Shown here piece by piece: positions 1 through 8,200 of a DNA stretch of 16,600 bases. Where the stretch lies: contig SFFC01000045.1 of NCBI GenBank assembly GCA_004556985.1, forward strand, positions 1 to 16,600. Direction: 5' to 3'. The position numbers and the translations under genes were made by a program. Position 1 is the first letter of the stretch; every line of letters begins with the position of its first letter. Under the pieces are notes generated by a model. It was not told the DNA's origin. It did not search any database and worked only from the letters and a program-made list of their open reading frames with translations. The stretch comes from Clostridiales bacterium (lineage in GTDB: Bacteria; Bacillota; Clostridia; Christensenellales; Aristaeellaceae).

Positions 1-504
1 CGTCAGCAGCGCGACGGACTGCGCGCCCATGTAGAACCACGCGCCGTTGAACCAGTAGATGCCCTCGACGATGTCCGGCAGAAACAGCAGCTGCACGGCA
101 CAAAGCGCCATCGCCAGCGGCAGGCCCAGATGCCGGGGCAGGCCCAGCCGCCCGCAGAGCATGTGCCGCAGGAACACCAGCGCCGAAACGAGGATCAGCA
201 CGAGCAGCGCGACAGCGTGTATGCCGTAATGCGCGATATCGAAGACCGCCGGGTTGAGCGCCATCAGGATGACGCCCGTCACCGTCCCCTGCCAGTCGCG
301 CCAGGTGCGCAGCGCGTAGCTGAGCGCATCCTTGATCACATGCGGCAGGCTGCCCGTTTGAAGCCAGGTCGGATGGGTATAGAGGGCGAAGGTAAAGTCG
401 TCCGTCGCGGGATGCGCAGCGCCCGCGCCGAGGAAAAACGGCAGCAGCAGCAGCGCCCACAGGAAAACGGCCGCGATGGGCAGGAATCTTTTGGCTCTTT
501 TCAT
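1..504 (-). CDS. Polytopic membrane protein, DUF6056-like (3' end outside window)
   Basis: The first 168 codons of a membrane protein that runs off the left edge; the C-terminus is not visible. The ATG at 504 follows an AAGGAG-type site at 509-514. Residues 8-28 form a signal-anchor or first membrane helix. They are followed by an outside-facing stretch with a paired acidic motif (TDDF, 34-37), W68/W71 and a WQG motif. Further hydrophobic helices lie around 90-112 and 126-144, followed by EGIYWFNGAWFYMG (147-160). A DD motif after the first helix, a W-x-x-W-x-G element and an E-x-x-YW-x-x-G segment are what I recall of the DUF6056 family, whose layout resembles GT-C glycosyltransferases. Family assignment is from pattern memory and the function is unproven. 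The gene lies 102 bp beyond the hydrogenase stop and past its terminator, so it is probably a separate transcript, though no promoter is obvious. Confidence 0.7.
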   Translation of the reverse strand, partial: MKRAKRFLPIAAVFLWALLLLPFFLGAGAAHPATDDFTFALYTHPTWLQTGSLPHVIKDALSYALRTWRDWQGTVTGVILMALNPAVFDIAHYGIHAVALLVLILVSALVFLRHMLCGRLGLPRHLGLPLAMALCAVQLLFLPDIVEGIYWFNGAWFYMGAQSVALLT

Positions 505-543
505 GATACTCCTTCCTTCTTCACGGCGCCCCCATGCGGCGCT

Positions 544-588
544 TAAAACGCAGAAGACGCTCCCCCGTTCTTGAGGGAGCCTCCTCTG
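544..588 (-). terminator. Intrinsic terminator of the hydrogenase gene
   Basis: Read on the minus strand, a 14-bp stem (CAGAGGAGGCTCCC against GGGAGCGTCTTCTG, with one mismatch and one G-U pair) closes a 10-nt loop and is followed by CG and TTTT. It starts 19 bp after the hydrogenase stop codon. There is no T-run on the plus strand, so it acts leftward. Confidence 0.85.
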
Positions 589-606
589 CCGGTATATTGC
601 CGGGGG

Positions 607-2085
607 TTAACGACCGTCCTTCATGTCGATGTCGACAAAGCCGGCGCTCTCCAGGTTCTCATGGATCTTGCGGTCGTCGACGTTCTTCATCAACTGCTTG
701 CGCAGGCCGATGCTCTGGCGCATGTCGGTGATCTTCGCCGGGCCGTTGATGCAGCCGCCCTCGCAGGCCATGCCCTCGACGATCGTCTCGTTCAGCTTGC
801 CCGCGCGCAGCAGCAGCAGCGCCTTCTTGCATTCCGCCGCGCCGGAGCACTTGAGGCAGCTGACCGGCATGTCAAACTGATCCTCGACGAGCACCTGCTG
901 CACGGCAGCGGAGACGCCGCCCGAGACGGCAAAGTTCTTGCCGTAGATGGAGCCCTGCTGCACGCTGGCGGCGGCGATCTCCTCTGGATCGACATTCTTC
1001 GCGGCGAACATCGCCTGAAGCTCCTCGTAGGTCAGCGCGAAATCCGCGCCCTCGCTGTTCATCTTCTGGTAGCGCTTGACCTCGCTCTTCTTGGCGACGC
1101 AGGGGCCGATGAAGGCGACCTTCGCGCCGGGATGGTTCTTCTTGATGAAGCGCGCCGTCGCGACCATGGGCGAAACGGTGTGGCTCACCTTGTCCTTGAG
1201 CTGCGGGTAGTGCTTCATGACCATGTTGTAAAACGCGGGGCAGCAGCTGGTCGTCATGTGGCCGCCCTCGCGCGCGACCTCCTTGGCCTCCTGCGCCTCG
1301 TAATAGGCGGTCGCGTCCGCGCCAAGGGAGACCTCCATCGCGTCGTCAAAGCCGAGCATCCGGATCGCCTTGATCATCTCGCCCACGCTCACGCCGCCGA
1401 ACTGGCCCTCGATGGAGGGCGCGAAGCAGGCATAGACCTCCTGCTTCTCGTCGCGGATCGCCTCGATGACGTCGGTGATCATGGAGACGTCAGAAATCGC
1501 GCTGAACGGGCAGGCCGCGGTGCAGCTGCCGCAGGAGATGCACTTGTTATAGTCGATGGAGGCACGGCGGTTCTTCTTGTCCACCGAGATCGCGTCCACC
1601 GGGCAGGAGCGCACGCAGGGGCGGCGCGCGTCGGAGATCGCGTTGTAGGGGCAGGCCTGCGCGCACATGCCGCACTCGCGGCACTTGTCCGGGTTGATCA
1701 TCGCGCCCTGGTGAGTCATGATGATCGCGTCGAAGTGGCAGGCCTCCATGCATTTCTGCGCCATGCAGTGCTGGCAGTTGCTGGTGACGGTGTAGCGCTG
1801 AAGCGGGCAGCCCTCGCAGGCGCTGTTCATAACGGCGACGGGCTCGTCCGTGTAGTAATAGTGGTTGTCCTCGTAGACAGAGGCGCGGCCGCAGGCCCAG
1901 TCCACGCGGTTGCGCAGGATTTCGCGCTCGCGATAGACGCAGCAGCGGTAGGTCGCCTGGCTGCCGTGGGGGATGATCTCCAGCGGGATGTATTCCTTGT
2001 GCCGCTCGAGCGTTCCCTCATAGCTGTATTTGGCGACCGCCTCGAGCACGTTCTGCTTCCAGTTGATCCTGTTCTTGGACTTCAC
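607..2085 (-). CDS. Monomeric [FeFe] hydrogenase, group B-like
   Basis: A 492-residue iron-only hydrogenase that interconverts protons plus electrons and H2 in the cytoplasm, most likely with ferredoxin as partner. The H-cluster motifs are intact: TSCCP (279-283), PCVAKKSE (328-335) and EGMACEGGC (437-445). The ligand cysteines C282, C329, C441 and C445 and the proton-relay cysteine C281 are all present. Upstream lie several Fe-S motifs: CRECGMCAQACP (135-146), CISCGSCTAACP (182-193), and further cysteine groups at 90-116 and 157-161. GPC instead of MPC in the second motif, and GP after the last cysteines instead of GGG, fit group B better than group A; the role of group B enzymes in cells is poorly known. 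The start is GTG with GAGG 9 nt upstream. No promoter is visible in the 220-bp gap, so it is probably read together with the aldo/keto reductase upstream. Confidence 0.92.
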   Translation of the reverse strand: MKSKNRINWKQNVLEAVAKYSYEGTLERHKEYIPLEIIPHGSQATYRCCVYREREILRNRVDWACGRASVYEDNHYYYTDEPVAVMNSACEGCPLQRYTVTSNCQHCMAQKCMEACHFDAIIMTHQGAMINPDKCRECGMCAQACPYNAISDARRPCVRSCPVDAISVDKKNRRASIDYNKCISCGSCTAACPFSAISDVSMITDVIEAIRDEKQEVYACFAPSIEGQFGGVSVGEMIKAIRMLGFDDAMEVSLGADATAYYEAQEAKEVAREGGHMTTSCCPAFYNMVMKHYPQLKDKVSHTVSPMVATARFIKKNHPGAKVAFIGPCVAKKSEVKRYQKMNSEGADFALTYEELQAMFAAKNVDPEEIAAASVQQGSIYGKNFAVSGGVSAAVQQVLVEDQFDMPVSCLKCSGAAECKKALLLLRAGKLNETIVEGMACEGGCINGPAKITDMRQSIGLRKQLMKNVDDRKIHENLESAGFVDIDMKDGR

Positions 2086-2126
2086 AACCCTGTTCCTCGC
2101 TTTCTAACCTTGTCAAAACGGGGGAC

Positions 2127-2143
2127 GCGGCGCTTCTCGCCGC
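2127..2143 (-). other. Small GC hairpin upstream of the hydrogenase gene
   Basis: GCGGCG and CGCCGC form a perfect 6-bp stem with a 5-nt loop, 42 bp before the GTG start. On the minus strand it is followed by GTCCCCCG and then TTTT. This is a poor match to an intrinsic terminator, but it could act as a weak attenuator or pause site. The function is unknown. Confidence 0.4.
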
Positions 2144-2206
2144 AGCATCCGTCGGCAGGGAACCGCATCGGACAATCCTCTTTGGGGAATCGTCGGAGCG
2201 GGAGGA

Positions 2207-2237
2207 GGCTTTTCTCCCCCTCCGGGGGAAAAAAGCC
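2207..2237. other. Long inverted repeat between aldo/keto reductase and hydrogenase genes
   Basis: GGCTTTTCTCCCCC and GGGGGAAAAAAGCC form a 14-bp inverted repeat with one C/A mismatch and a 3-nt loop. On either strand the T-rich part comes before the loop and the A-rich part after it, which is the reverse of an intrinsic terminator. It would fold in the transcript joining the two redox genes. Possible roles are processing or stability control between cistrons, a protein-binding palindrome, or a dispersed repeat. The rest of the 2086-2305 gap also holds the 12-bp palindrome GCGCATATGCGC near 2260, and otherwise nothing recognisable. Confidence 0.55.
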
Positions 2238-2305
2238 CTTTGCCAGCGGTCTGCGCAGCGCATATGCGCCGCAGAGCAGCAACCTTTGTGTGAGCAGGCG
2301 CGGGT

Positions 2306-3313
2306 TTACGCGCCGAATTCGTTTTTGCAGCGCGCAAGCATCTCGCGAATCGGGAGCTGATAGGGGCAGCGCGCCTCGCAGGCGCCGCAGCCGACGCAGT
2401 CCCCGGCCTTCTTCGCCATGCTGGCGTAGCGCTGCTGCGCCCAGTCGCCCAGGCCGTAGCGCCTCAGATACCCCTCCAGCACGAAGATGCCGCTGATCTG
2501 GATGCCCGCCGTGCAGGGCTGGCAGTAGTTGCAGCGGCGGCAGAACTGCGTGCCCAGCTCTTTGCGGATGGTCTCGATTTTCTCCTTCTCCGCCTGCGTC
2601 AGCGGGGCTGTATCACAGATCGCCGCAAGGTTCTGCTCGATCTCGCGCACGTCGTACATGCCCGGGATGACGACGGAGACATCCGGGTTCTGCGCGATGA
2701 AGCGCAGCGCCAGATTCGCATCCTCCAGCGCGCCGCCGGCCAGCGGCTTCATGCAGATGAAGCCGACGTTCTGCTCCGTGCAGCGGCGCATGAGCGCCTC
2801 GCCCTGCGTCTCCACGAGGTTGTAGGGAAACATGATCGTCTCGACCCAGTCAAGCGAGAGCGCATACTCGAAGACGGAGGCCATGTGCGCCGTCACGCCG
2901 AGATGGCCGATCTTGCCCTCGGCCTTCGCCGCCAGCAGCGCCTCGAGCGCGCCGCCCGGTGCGCAGACCGCCTGCAGCTCCGCCAGGGACGGGTTGTGAA
3001 CCTGATACAGGTCGATATGGTCGGTGCGCAGGTTGCGAAGGCTCGTCTCGATATCCTTCTCCATCGCCTCGCGCGTACGCGCCATCGACTTGGTCGCCAG
3101 CACAAAGCGGTCGCGCAGGCCCTCGAGCGCCTCGCCCAGATACTGCTCGCTGACCGTGTAGCCGCGCGCCGTGTCGATATAGTTTACGCCCTCCTGAACA
3201 AGCCGCTCCATCAGCGCGCGGGTCGCCTTTGCGTCCACCTTCTGAATCGGGATGCCGCCAAAGCCCATGCGCGAAATGCGAAGTCCGGTCTTTCCCAGCG
3301 TCGTGGTTTCCAT
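2306..3313 (-). CDS. Aldo/keto reductase with C-terminal 4Fe-4S ferredoxin domain
   Basis: A 335-residue cytoplasmic oxidoreductase. Residues 1 to about 250 are an aldo/keto reductase barrel with the catalytic tetrad D47, Y52 (IDTARGY), K75 and H106 (YQVHN). The NAD(P)-binding end is marked by the VVIPGM region (214-219). Residues about 255-325 carry two cysteine sets: C258, C261, C264, C267, and C306, C309, C312, C316 (CVGCGACEARCP), consistent with Fe-S clusters. Such AKR-ferredoxin fusions are common in anaerobes, but their substrates are mostly unknown. The start at 3313 is chosen because GGGGAG sits 9 nt before it. An in-frame ATG 45 codons upstream lies at the -35 box of the promoter and has no such site. 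The hydrogenase follows 220 bp downstream on the same strand, which suggests linked electron transfer (inference). Confidence 0.93.
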   Translation of the reverse strand: METTTLGKTGLRISRMGFGGIPIQKVDAKATRALMERLVQEGVNYIDTARGYTVSEQYLGEALEGLRDRFVLATKSMARTREAMEKDIETSLRNLRTDHIDLYQVHNPSLAELQAVCAPGGALEALLAAKAEGKIGHLGVTAHMASVFEYALSLDWVETIMFPYNLVETQGEALMRRCTEQNVGFICMKPLAGGALEDANLALRFIAQNPDVSVVIPGMYDVREIEQNLAAICDTAPLTQAEKEKIETIRKELGTQFCRRCNYCQPCTAGIQISGIFVLEGYLRRYGLGDWAQQRYASMAKKAGDCVGCGACEARCPYQLPIREMLARCKNEFGA

Positions 3314-3419
3314 AAAATGGTTCTCCCCTCTATATGTCCGTTCCTGACAAGCTCCCCGGGACAGGAGCCGCCTTCCTTCTGCGACAGGCAGGCGCAAATG
3401 CCGCCCAAAGCCCGGCTCT

Positions 3420-3448
3420 ATTATATCGTCAAACGCCTGCGTTTTCAA
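3420..3448 (-). promoter_or_regulatory. Sigma-A promoter for the aldo/keto reductase gene
   Basis: On the minus strand, TTGAAA (3443-3448) and a perfect TATAAT (3420-3425) are separated by exactly 17 bp. The predicted start lies near 3412, giving an untranslated leader of about 100 nt before the ATG at 3313. It probably drives both redox genes. Confidence 0.8.
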
Positions 3449-3465
3449 GGCGGAATATCCAAAGC

Positions 3466-3495
3466 GCCCCGCGCCGAAGCATTCCGGCGCGGGGC
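3466..3495. terminator. Strong GC hairpin between mgtE and the aldo/keto reductase gene
   Basis: GCCCCGCGCCG and CGGCGCGGGGC form a perfect 11-bp stem with an 8-nt loop, 24 bp after the mgtE stop on the minus strand. The T-run is poor in that direction (GCTTTGG), so it is a probable but imperfect mgtE terminator. It may also shield the downstream promoter. Confidence 0.65.
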
Positions 3496-3518
3496 GGACG
3501 GCTTTTCATTTTTTGGGT

Positions 3519-4877
3519 TCACAGCCCGAGCACCGCGGTGGCGATCATGAAGTAGATGACCAGCGAGCAGGCGTCGACGATCGTCGTGATCATCGGGCTG
3601 GCCATGACGGCCGGGTCAAAGCCCAGGCGCTTGGCGCCCATCGGCAGCAGGCAGCCCACGATCATCGCGATGACGACGGTGCACAGCAGCGTGACCGACA
3701 CGGTCGCGCTGATCATCACGCCGACGCTCGTGAAGATCAGCATCCGCAGGAAGTTGACGGCGGCCAGCGCCGCGCCGGAGACGAGCGCCACCCGCACCTC
3801 CTTGAAGAGGACGCGCATCCAGTCGCGGGTCTCGACCTCGCCCAGCGCCATGTTGCGGATGACGGTAACGGAGGTCTGGCTGCCGGAGTTGCCGGCGCTG
3901 TCCATGAGCATCGGGATGAACGCGGTCAGCACGACCGCGCCGGAGAGCAGCGTTTCAAAGTGGGTGATGATCGTGGAGGTGAATGTCGCGGAGATCATCA
4001 ACAGAAGCAGCCAGGGCAGGCGGTGGGCGACGAGGTTCAAGACGCTGGTCTTCATGTATTCCTCATCGCTGGGGATGATGGCCGCCATCTTCTTGATGTC
4101 CTCGGTGTTCTCATCCTGGATGACGTCGACGATATCGTCGATGGTGATGATGCCCACGAGCCGGTTTTCCTTGTCGCAGACGGCGATGGAGGTCAGGTCG
4201 TAGCGGCGGAAATCGTCAGCGACGGCCTCCTGGTCGTCGGTCGTCATCGCGGAGACGATGCTCGTCTCCATGATGTCGCGGATATAGGCGCTTTCCGGCG
4301 CAATGATCAGCTTGCGCAGGGAAACCTGGCCCACGAGCCTGCGCTGCTCGTCGATGACGTAGCAGGTGTAGACCGTCTCCTTGTCGATGCCCGTGCGGCG
4401 AATGTAGTCCATCGCCTTGCGCACGGTGAAGTAGTCATGCAGGTCGACATACTCGATCGTCATCAGGCTGCCGGCGCTGTTTTCCGGGTAGTTGAGGAAC
4501 TGGTTGATGAGCTTGCGGGTGTTCTCATCCGCGTTCTGCAGCACCTTCTTGACGACGTTGGCAGGCATCTCCTCCAGGAAGTCCACCGTATCATCGAGGA
4601 ACATGTCGTCAACCAGCGCGGTCAGCTCGGCGTTGGTCGCGCTCTCGGCGATGAGCTGCTGCTGGTCGCTGGTCATGTAGGCGAACACGTCCGAGGAGAT
4701 GTCCTTGGGGAGCATGCGGAAGAGCTTGAGCACGCGGCCCGAGTCCTCGACCTCCTCCAGACCCTCGGCGATATCCACGGGCGGCGTCTCGTTCGCCTTC
4801 TGCTTGAATTCCTGAATTTTGCCCTCGTCCATGAGCCGCAACAGCTCAAGAAAATCCTTGCGAATCTCTTCCTCCAT
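3519..4877 (-). CDS. mgtE: Magnesium transporter/channel MgtE
   Basis: A 452-residue Mg2+ channel of the cytoplasmic membrane, the usual length for the family. Residues 1 to about 130 are the helical N domain (paired LLRLMDEG and MLPKDI-type repeats). Residues about 135-260 are two CBS domains, which in this family sense cytosolic Mg2+ and close the channel. From about 286 on are five membrane helices that include the signature IPMLMDSAGNSGSQ (321-334) and the pore region DPAVMASPMITTIVDACS (421-438). D435 corresponds to the pore aspartate described in MgtE structures. The start at 4877 has AGGAGG upstream; a longer in-frame start at 4970 lies next to the leader terminator and is unlikely. 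Expression is probably controlled by the unusually long leader upstream. No M-box riboswitch sequence was recognised there. Confidence 0.96.
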   Translation of the reverse strand: MEEEIRKDFLELLRLMDEGKIQEFKQKANETPPVDIAEGLEEVEDSGRVLKLFRMLPKDISSDVFAYMTSDQQQLIAESATNAELTALVDDMFLDDTVDFLEEMPANVVKKVLQNADENTRKLINQFLNYPENSAGSLMTIEYVDLHDYFTVRKAMDYIRRTGIDKETVYTCYVIDEQRRLVGQVSLRKLIIAPESAYIRDIMETSIVSAMTTDDQEAVADDFRRYDLTSIAVCDKENRLVGIITIDDIVDVIQDENTEDIKKMAAIIPSDEEYMKTSVLNLVAHRLPWLLLLMISATFTSTIITHFETLLSGAVVLTAFIPMLMDSAGNSGSQTSVTVIRNMALGEVETRDWMRVLFKEVRVALVSGAALAAVNFLRMLIFTSVGVMISATVSVTLLCTVVIAMIVGCLLPMGAKRLGFDPAVMASPMITTIVDACSLVIYFMIATAVLGL

Positions 4878-4958
4878 TGGGAACCCCTCCTGTCTTTTCA
4901 GCATTCCTTGTGTCGTGCAGTCTTGAAAATGCAGGTCAGTTTCCCCAAAAAACGGCGC

Positions 4959-4987
4959 AAAAAGGCGCACAGCATCAGGCTGCGCGC
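4959..4987 (-). terminator. mgtE: Intrinsic terminator inside the mgtE leader
   Basis: On the minus strand, GCGCGCAGC and GCTGTGCGC form a 9-bp stem (one G-U pair) around a CTGAT loop, followed by C and TTTTT; a second T6 run occurs 6 nt later. It lies 82 bp before the mgtE start and about 210 nt after the predicted transcription start, so it would stop most transcripts before mgtE unless it is relieved. Confidence 0.85.
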
Positions 4988-5055
4988 TCTTTCCGTCTTT
5001 GATTCGGTCGATTTTGCCCGGTCAGCTGCAAGCTGCAAACGGGCAGAAAAAGCCC

Positions 5056-5142
5056 TTATTCGGAAGCGGAAGGAGAGAAAGCCGCAGCCCGAGGCGCCAG
5101 CCGTTCTCGGGGTTTGCCCGCCAGACTACTGGGATCGTCCAC
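5056..5142 (-). CDS. Possible 28-codon leader peptide upstream of mgtE
   Basis: A short frame opens with GTG at 5142, with GGAGG (5151-5155) exactly 8 nt upstream, and ends with TAA. The product has 28 residues. It begins M-D-D-P and has further prolines at 11, 17 and 24. It lies wholly in the mgtE leader, between the promoter and the terminator. Its ribosome binding site takes part in the long-range stem, so its translation would remodel the RNA. Chance short frames with a good ribosome binding site do occur in GC-rich DNA, so this is only a candidate. The acidic-proline start recalls the MgtL leader of enterobacterial mgtA, but homology is not claimed. Confidence 0.35.
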   Translation of the reverse strand: MDDPSSLAGKPRERLAPRAAAFSPSASE

Positions 5143-5203
5143 GTCTTTCACCTCCGCACAAATCGTTTGGTTTGCACCTTCCCAACCGGGAAAAACCACG
5201 TTT

Positions 5204-5232
5204 ACAATACCGCCATTTTTCCGGTTTGTCAA
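5204..5232 (-). promoter_or_regulatory. Sigma-A promoter for the mgtE leader
   Basis: On the minus strand, a consensus TTGACA (5227-5232), a 17-bp spacer and TATTGT (5204-5209). The predicted start is near 5197, so the untranslated leader of mgtE would be about 320 nt. It lies about 60 bp past the addA stop. Confidence 0.85.
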
Positions 5233-5292
5233 CCCCAGCGCGGCGAATATTCCGCGTTTTTTGCATGGTTTTTTCCCGCGCTTTTCCTGGCC

Positions 5293-8200
5293 TTATACCG
5301 CGTAGCTCAGCCCCGAGCGCACCAGCACGAGCAGCCGCTCCTTGACGGGCATGCCCGTGATTTGGGAGAGCGCCTGGGCGTAGAGCTCAAGCTGCGGCCT
5401 GTGGCGCGCGATGGCGCCGGCTGCGTCGGCGGGCGAGTCGGTCTTGTAATCCAGCAGCACCCATTGTCCGTCCTCGACGAAGCAGCAGTCGATCACGCCC
5501 TGAATCAGCTGCTGCGCGCCGGAATCGTCCGTCCGCCGGAAGGTGAAGGCCCATTCGCGCTCCAGCCGCCCGGCGCGCAGCATCCGCACGCCCAGCGGCG
5601 AGGCCATCAGCGCCGTCAGCATCCGCACGGGCACGGCGGCGGCCTCCTGCGCCGTGACGACGCCGTCCGCGCGCATCGCCTCCGCCTGCCGCCTGATCTC
5701 CCCCTCCAGATCGCCTGCTGCGCGCAGCGCCTGAAGGTCGAGCATGCGCATCATCCGGTGGAAGGCCGTGCCGATCTGCGCGCCCGTCATGCGCTGCTCC
5801 TGCATGAAGCGCGGCAGGCGGACGATTTCCGTGCGCTCCCCCGGCAGGGGCGGCGCCTCCTCGCCGGATGCCCGTGCCGCCGCCTCCTGCGCGGCGCGCT
5901 TTTCGTCGCGCAGCACGGCGCTGACGCTCGTCTTGCGCACGGCCGCCGCACCCTGCCCGGGGTCAAAGGCCATCAGCGCCGCAAGCGCTTCATCCTCAAG
6001 CGGCTCCGCCTCCAGCACCGCGAGCAGGCGCGAGACGCCCTCGTCCGTTCGCCGAAGTGCCGCGCCGGCCGCATCCGCCCTGTGCGCGAAGACCTGCCAG
6101 CGGGAATCCCCCGCGAGGATCTCCTCCTGCGCGATCGTGAGGCCCGCGCCCGCGGCGGCGAGCGTCGGGGCGATCATCTCCAGCCCCGTGCGCATGGCAA
6201 GCAGGCTGCCCGTGTCGCCGCCGGCAAAAAAGCTCTTTGGCGGCTGCGCGCGGCCGACGTCGCCGATGAGGATCAGCCGCTCCCTTGCGCGCGTCATCGC
6301 GACGTAGAGGATGCGCACCTCCTCGGCGAGCTGCTCGCGCGCCGTCTGCACGCGGATAGCCCGCCGCAGCAGTGTGTCCCGCTCGCTCATCAGCGCCGTG
6401 TCCACGCAGGGCAGGCCGACGCCCAGCTGCGCGTGGAGCAGCAGCCGCGTGCGCAGCGACTGCCCGCCGAGCTTCTTCCCCAGCCCCAGCACCAGCACGA
6501 CTGGGAACTCAAGGCCCTTGCTCTTGTGCGTCGTCATGATGCGCACGACGTCCTCGCTCTCGCCGATCGCGCTCGCGCTCATCGAGTCGCCGCCCGCGCG
6601 CAGCCGCCCCGCGTAGGCGAGGAAGGCATGCAGCGAGCCGCCCTGTGCGCGCACGAAGGCGCGCGCCCGCGAGGTCAGCAGGTGCAGATTCGCCTGACGC
6701 GCCGCGCCGCCCGGCAGCGCGCCTGCCTGCGCGGGAAAGCCCGTCTCGGTATAGATGCGCTCGATCAGCCTGTCCACGCCCTGATGGCGCACGCAGAGCC
6801 GCCAGCGCGCAAGCCGCGCCTCAAACCCACGCAGCTTTTCGGCCAGCGCGTCGTCCATCTCCTCGCGGTAGCAGCGCACGGCCTCGTGAAACGGCACGCG
6901 CGCATCCGGCGTATGGATGCGGATGGCCGCCAGCTCGCTGTCCTCAAGCCCCAGCGCCGGGCCCTTGAGCGCCGCAAGCAGCGCCTCGTCCTTCGCGCCG
7001 TTGTCAATCGCCGTCAGCAGCGCCATCATCGCGCGGATCTCCGGCATGTCAAAGTAGCCCTCGCCCGCGTCGCAGAAGACCGGGATGCCCGCCCCGGCGA
7101 GCACATCCGCCGCCAGCGGCGCGCTGCCCCGCGCCACGCGCATGAGCACCGCCATGTCCCGGTAGCCAAGCGGCCGCTCGCGCCCCTGCTTCGCGTCGTA
7201 AAACGTCGTGCCGACCAGCGCGTTGATGCGCGCCGCGGCGATCTGCGCCTCCCGCTCGACGGCGGCCAGCTCCCGCTCATCCGGCAAACCGTCGCCCGGC
7301 AAACCGTCGCCCGGCAAACCGTCGCCCGGCAAGCCGTCTTCCCGCGCAGCGCTCTGCGCCTCATCCGAGGCGTCGTCCACGCCCGCCGCGGCGTCCTGCT
7401 CCTCCCCGGTTTTATAGATCAGATGCAGCTCGAGCGGCGGGTCGTCCGCCCGCGCGGGCAGCCCGGGGATGAGCGCCTCGCGCGCGTCGTATTCGATCTC
7501 CGTCGCCTCCCGGCGCATGATCCGCGAGAAGACCGCATTGACGCCGGCGAGCACGTTGGCGCGCGAGCGGAAGTTGCGCTGCAAATCGATGCGCCGTGCG
7601 CTTTCCTCCGCCTCGCTGTCGTAGCGCGCCGCCTTGCGCAGGAAGAGCTGCGGCTCCGCCTGGCGGAAGCGGTAGATGCTCTGCTTGACGTCGCCGACGA
7701 GGAATTGCCCGTCCTCCCGCGCGAAGCTCCCGAGGATCGCCTCCTGAATCGCGCTCGAATCCTGATACTCGTCCACAAAGACGTAGCGGTAGCGTGCGCG
7801 CAGCGCCGCGCGCACCTCGGGATGGGCGAGCGCCTCCAGCGCGCCATGCTCCAGGTCGTCAAAATCCAGCACGCCGCGGCGCCTCTTGGCCGCGCCGTAG
7901 AGCGCGTCATAGGTGCGCACCAGCTCCGCCAGGCCCTCAAGCGGCGCGCGCGTCATCTGCAGATCCTCCGCCGCCTCCTCGAGCGTGGGCGCAAAGCTCC
8001 CCGCAAGCTCCCTGACAGCCTTCTTGAGCGCGTCGCGCCGCGCCTTGACCGTCTCCGCCAGCGCCTCGTCAAAGACGTCGCCCTTCTTCTTGCGCCCCAG
8101 CGCCGCATATCGCACCTCCGTCAGCGCAGCGCGCAGCGGCATGTAGCCCCGGCCCGCGGCCTCGATCAGGTCGGAAAGCAGTGCGGCATCCTGCGCGCAG

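Larger units (their letters stand above)
4959..5197 (-). ncRNA. Candidate cis-regulatory leader (attenuator) of mgtE, or a separate small RNA
   Basis: The 415-bp stretch between addA and mgtE has no long gene, but it holds a promoter, about 240 nt of foldable RNA and a terminator. In order, the RNA shows a hairpin UUCCC-GGUU-GGGAA with outer arms GGUUU/AAACC; a long-range pairing of GCGGAGGUGAAAG with CUUUCUCUCCUUCCGC; a CCCGAG/CUCGGG hairpin; and two competing pairings of the same GCCC (around 5041-5045), either with GGGC just upstream or with CGGGC downstream in the hairpin containing CAGCU-UGC-AGCUG. It ends in the terminator at 4959-4987. I compared it by eye with the M-box, cobalamin, T-box, 6S and SRP RNAs and found no match. 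Mutually exclusive stems before a terminator suggest conditional termination ahead of mgtE (inference). Confidence 0.5.

Noticed and set aside
2113..2337. Small minus-strand frames in the aldo/keto reductase-hydrogenase spacer
   Set aside because: Several overlapping 66-81 codon frames exist, but none has a ribosome binding site or a protein-like composition.
571..2496. A 641-codon plus-strand frame opposite the hydrogenase
   Set aside because: It is the antisense shadow of a gene with intact H-cluster motifs, and its start lies in that gene's terminator.
3314..3448. A longer aldo/keto reductase start at 3448
   Set aside because: That start codon lies in the -35 box of the best promoter, so it would not be transcribed.
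4878..4970. A longer MgtE start at 4970
   Set aside because: It begins beside the leader terminator, has no ribosome binding site and adds residues not typical of the family. The ATG at 4877 has AGGAGG and gives the usual length.
4878..5197. M-box, cobalamin, T-box, 6S RNA or SRP RNA in the mgtE leader
   Set aside because: A GGGAAGGUGCAAACC piece briefly resembled a cobalamin element, but the conserved cores of these RNAs could not be found by eye.
7283..7342. CRISPR-like repeats
   Set aside because: The 15-bp units are directly adjacent with no spacers, and they are in frame within addA.
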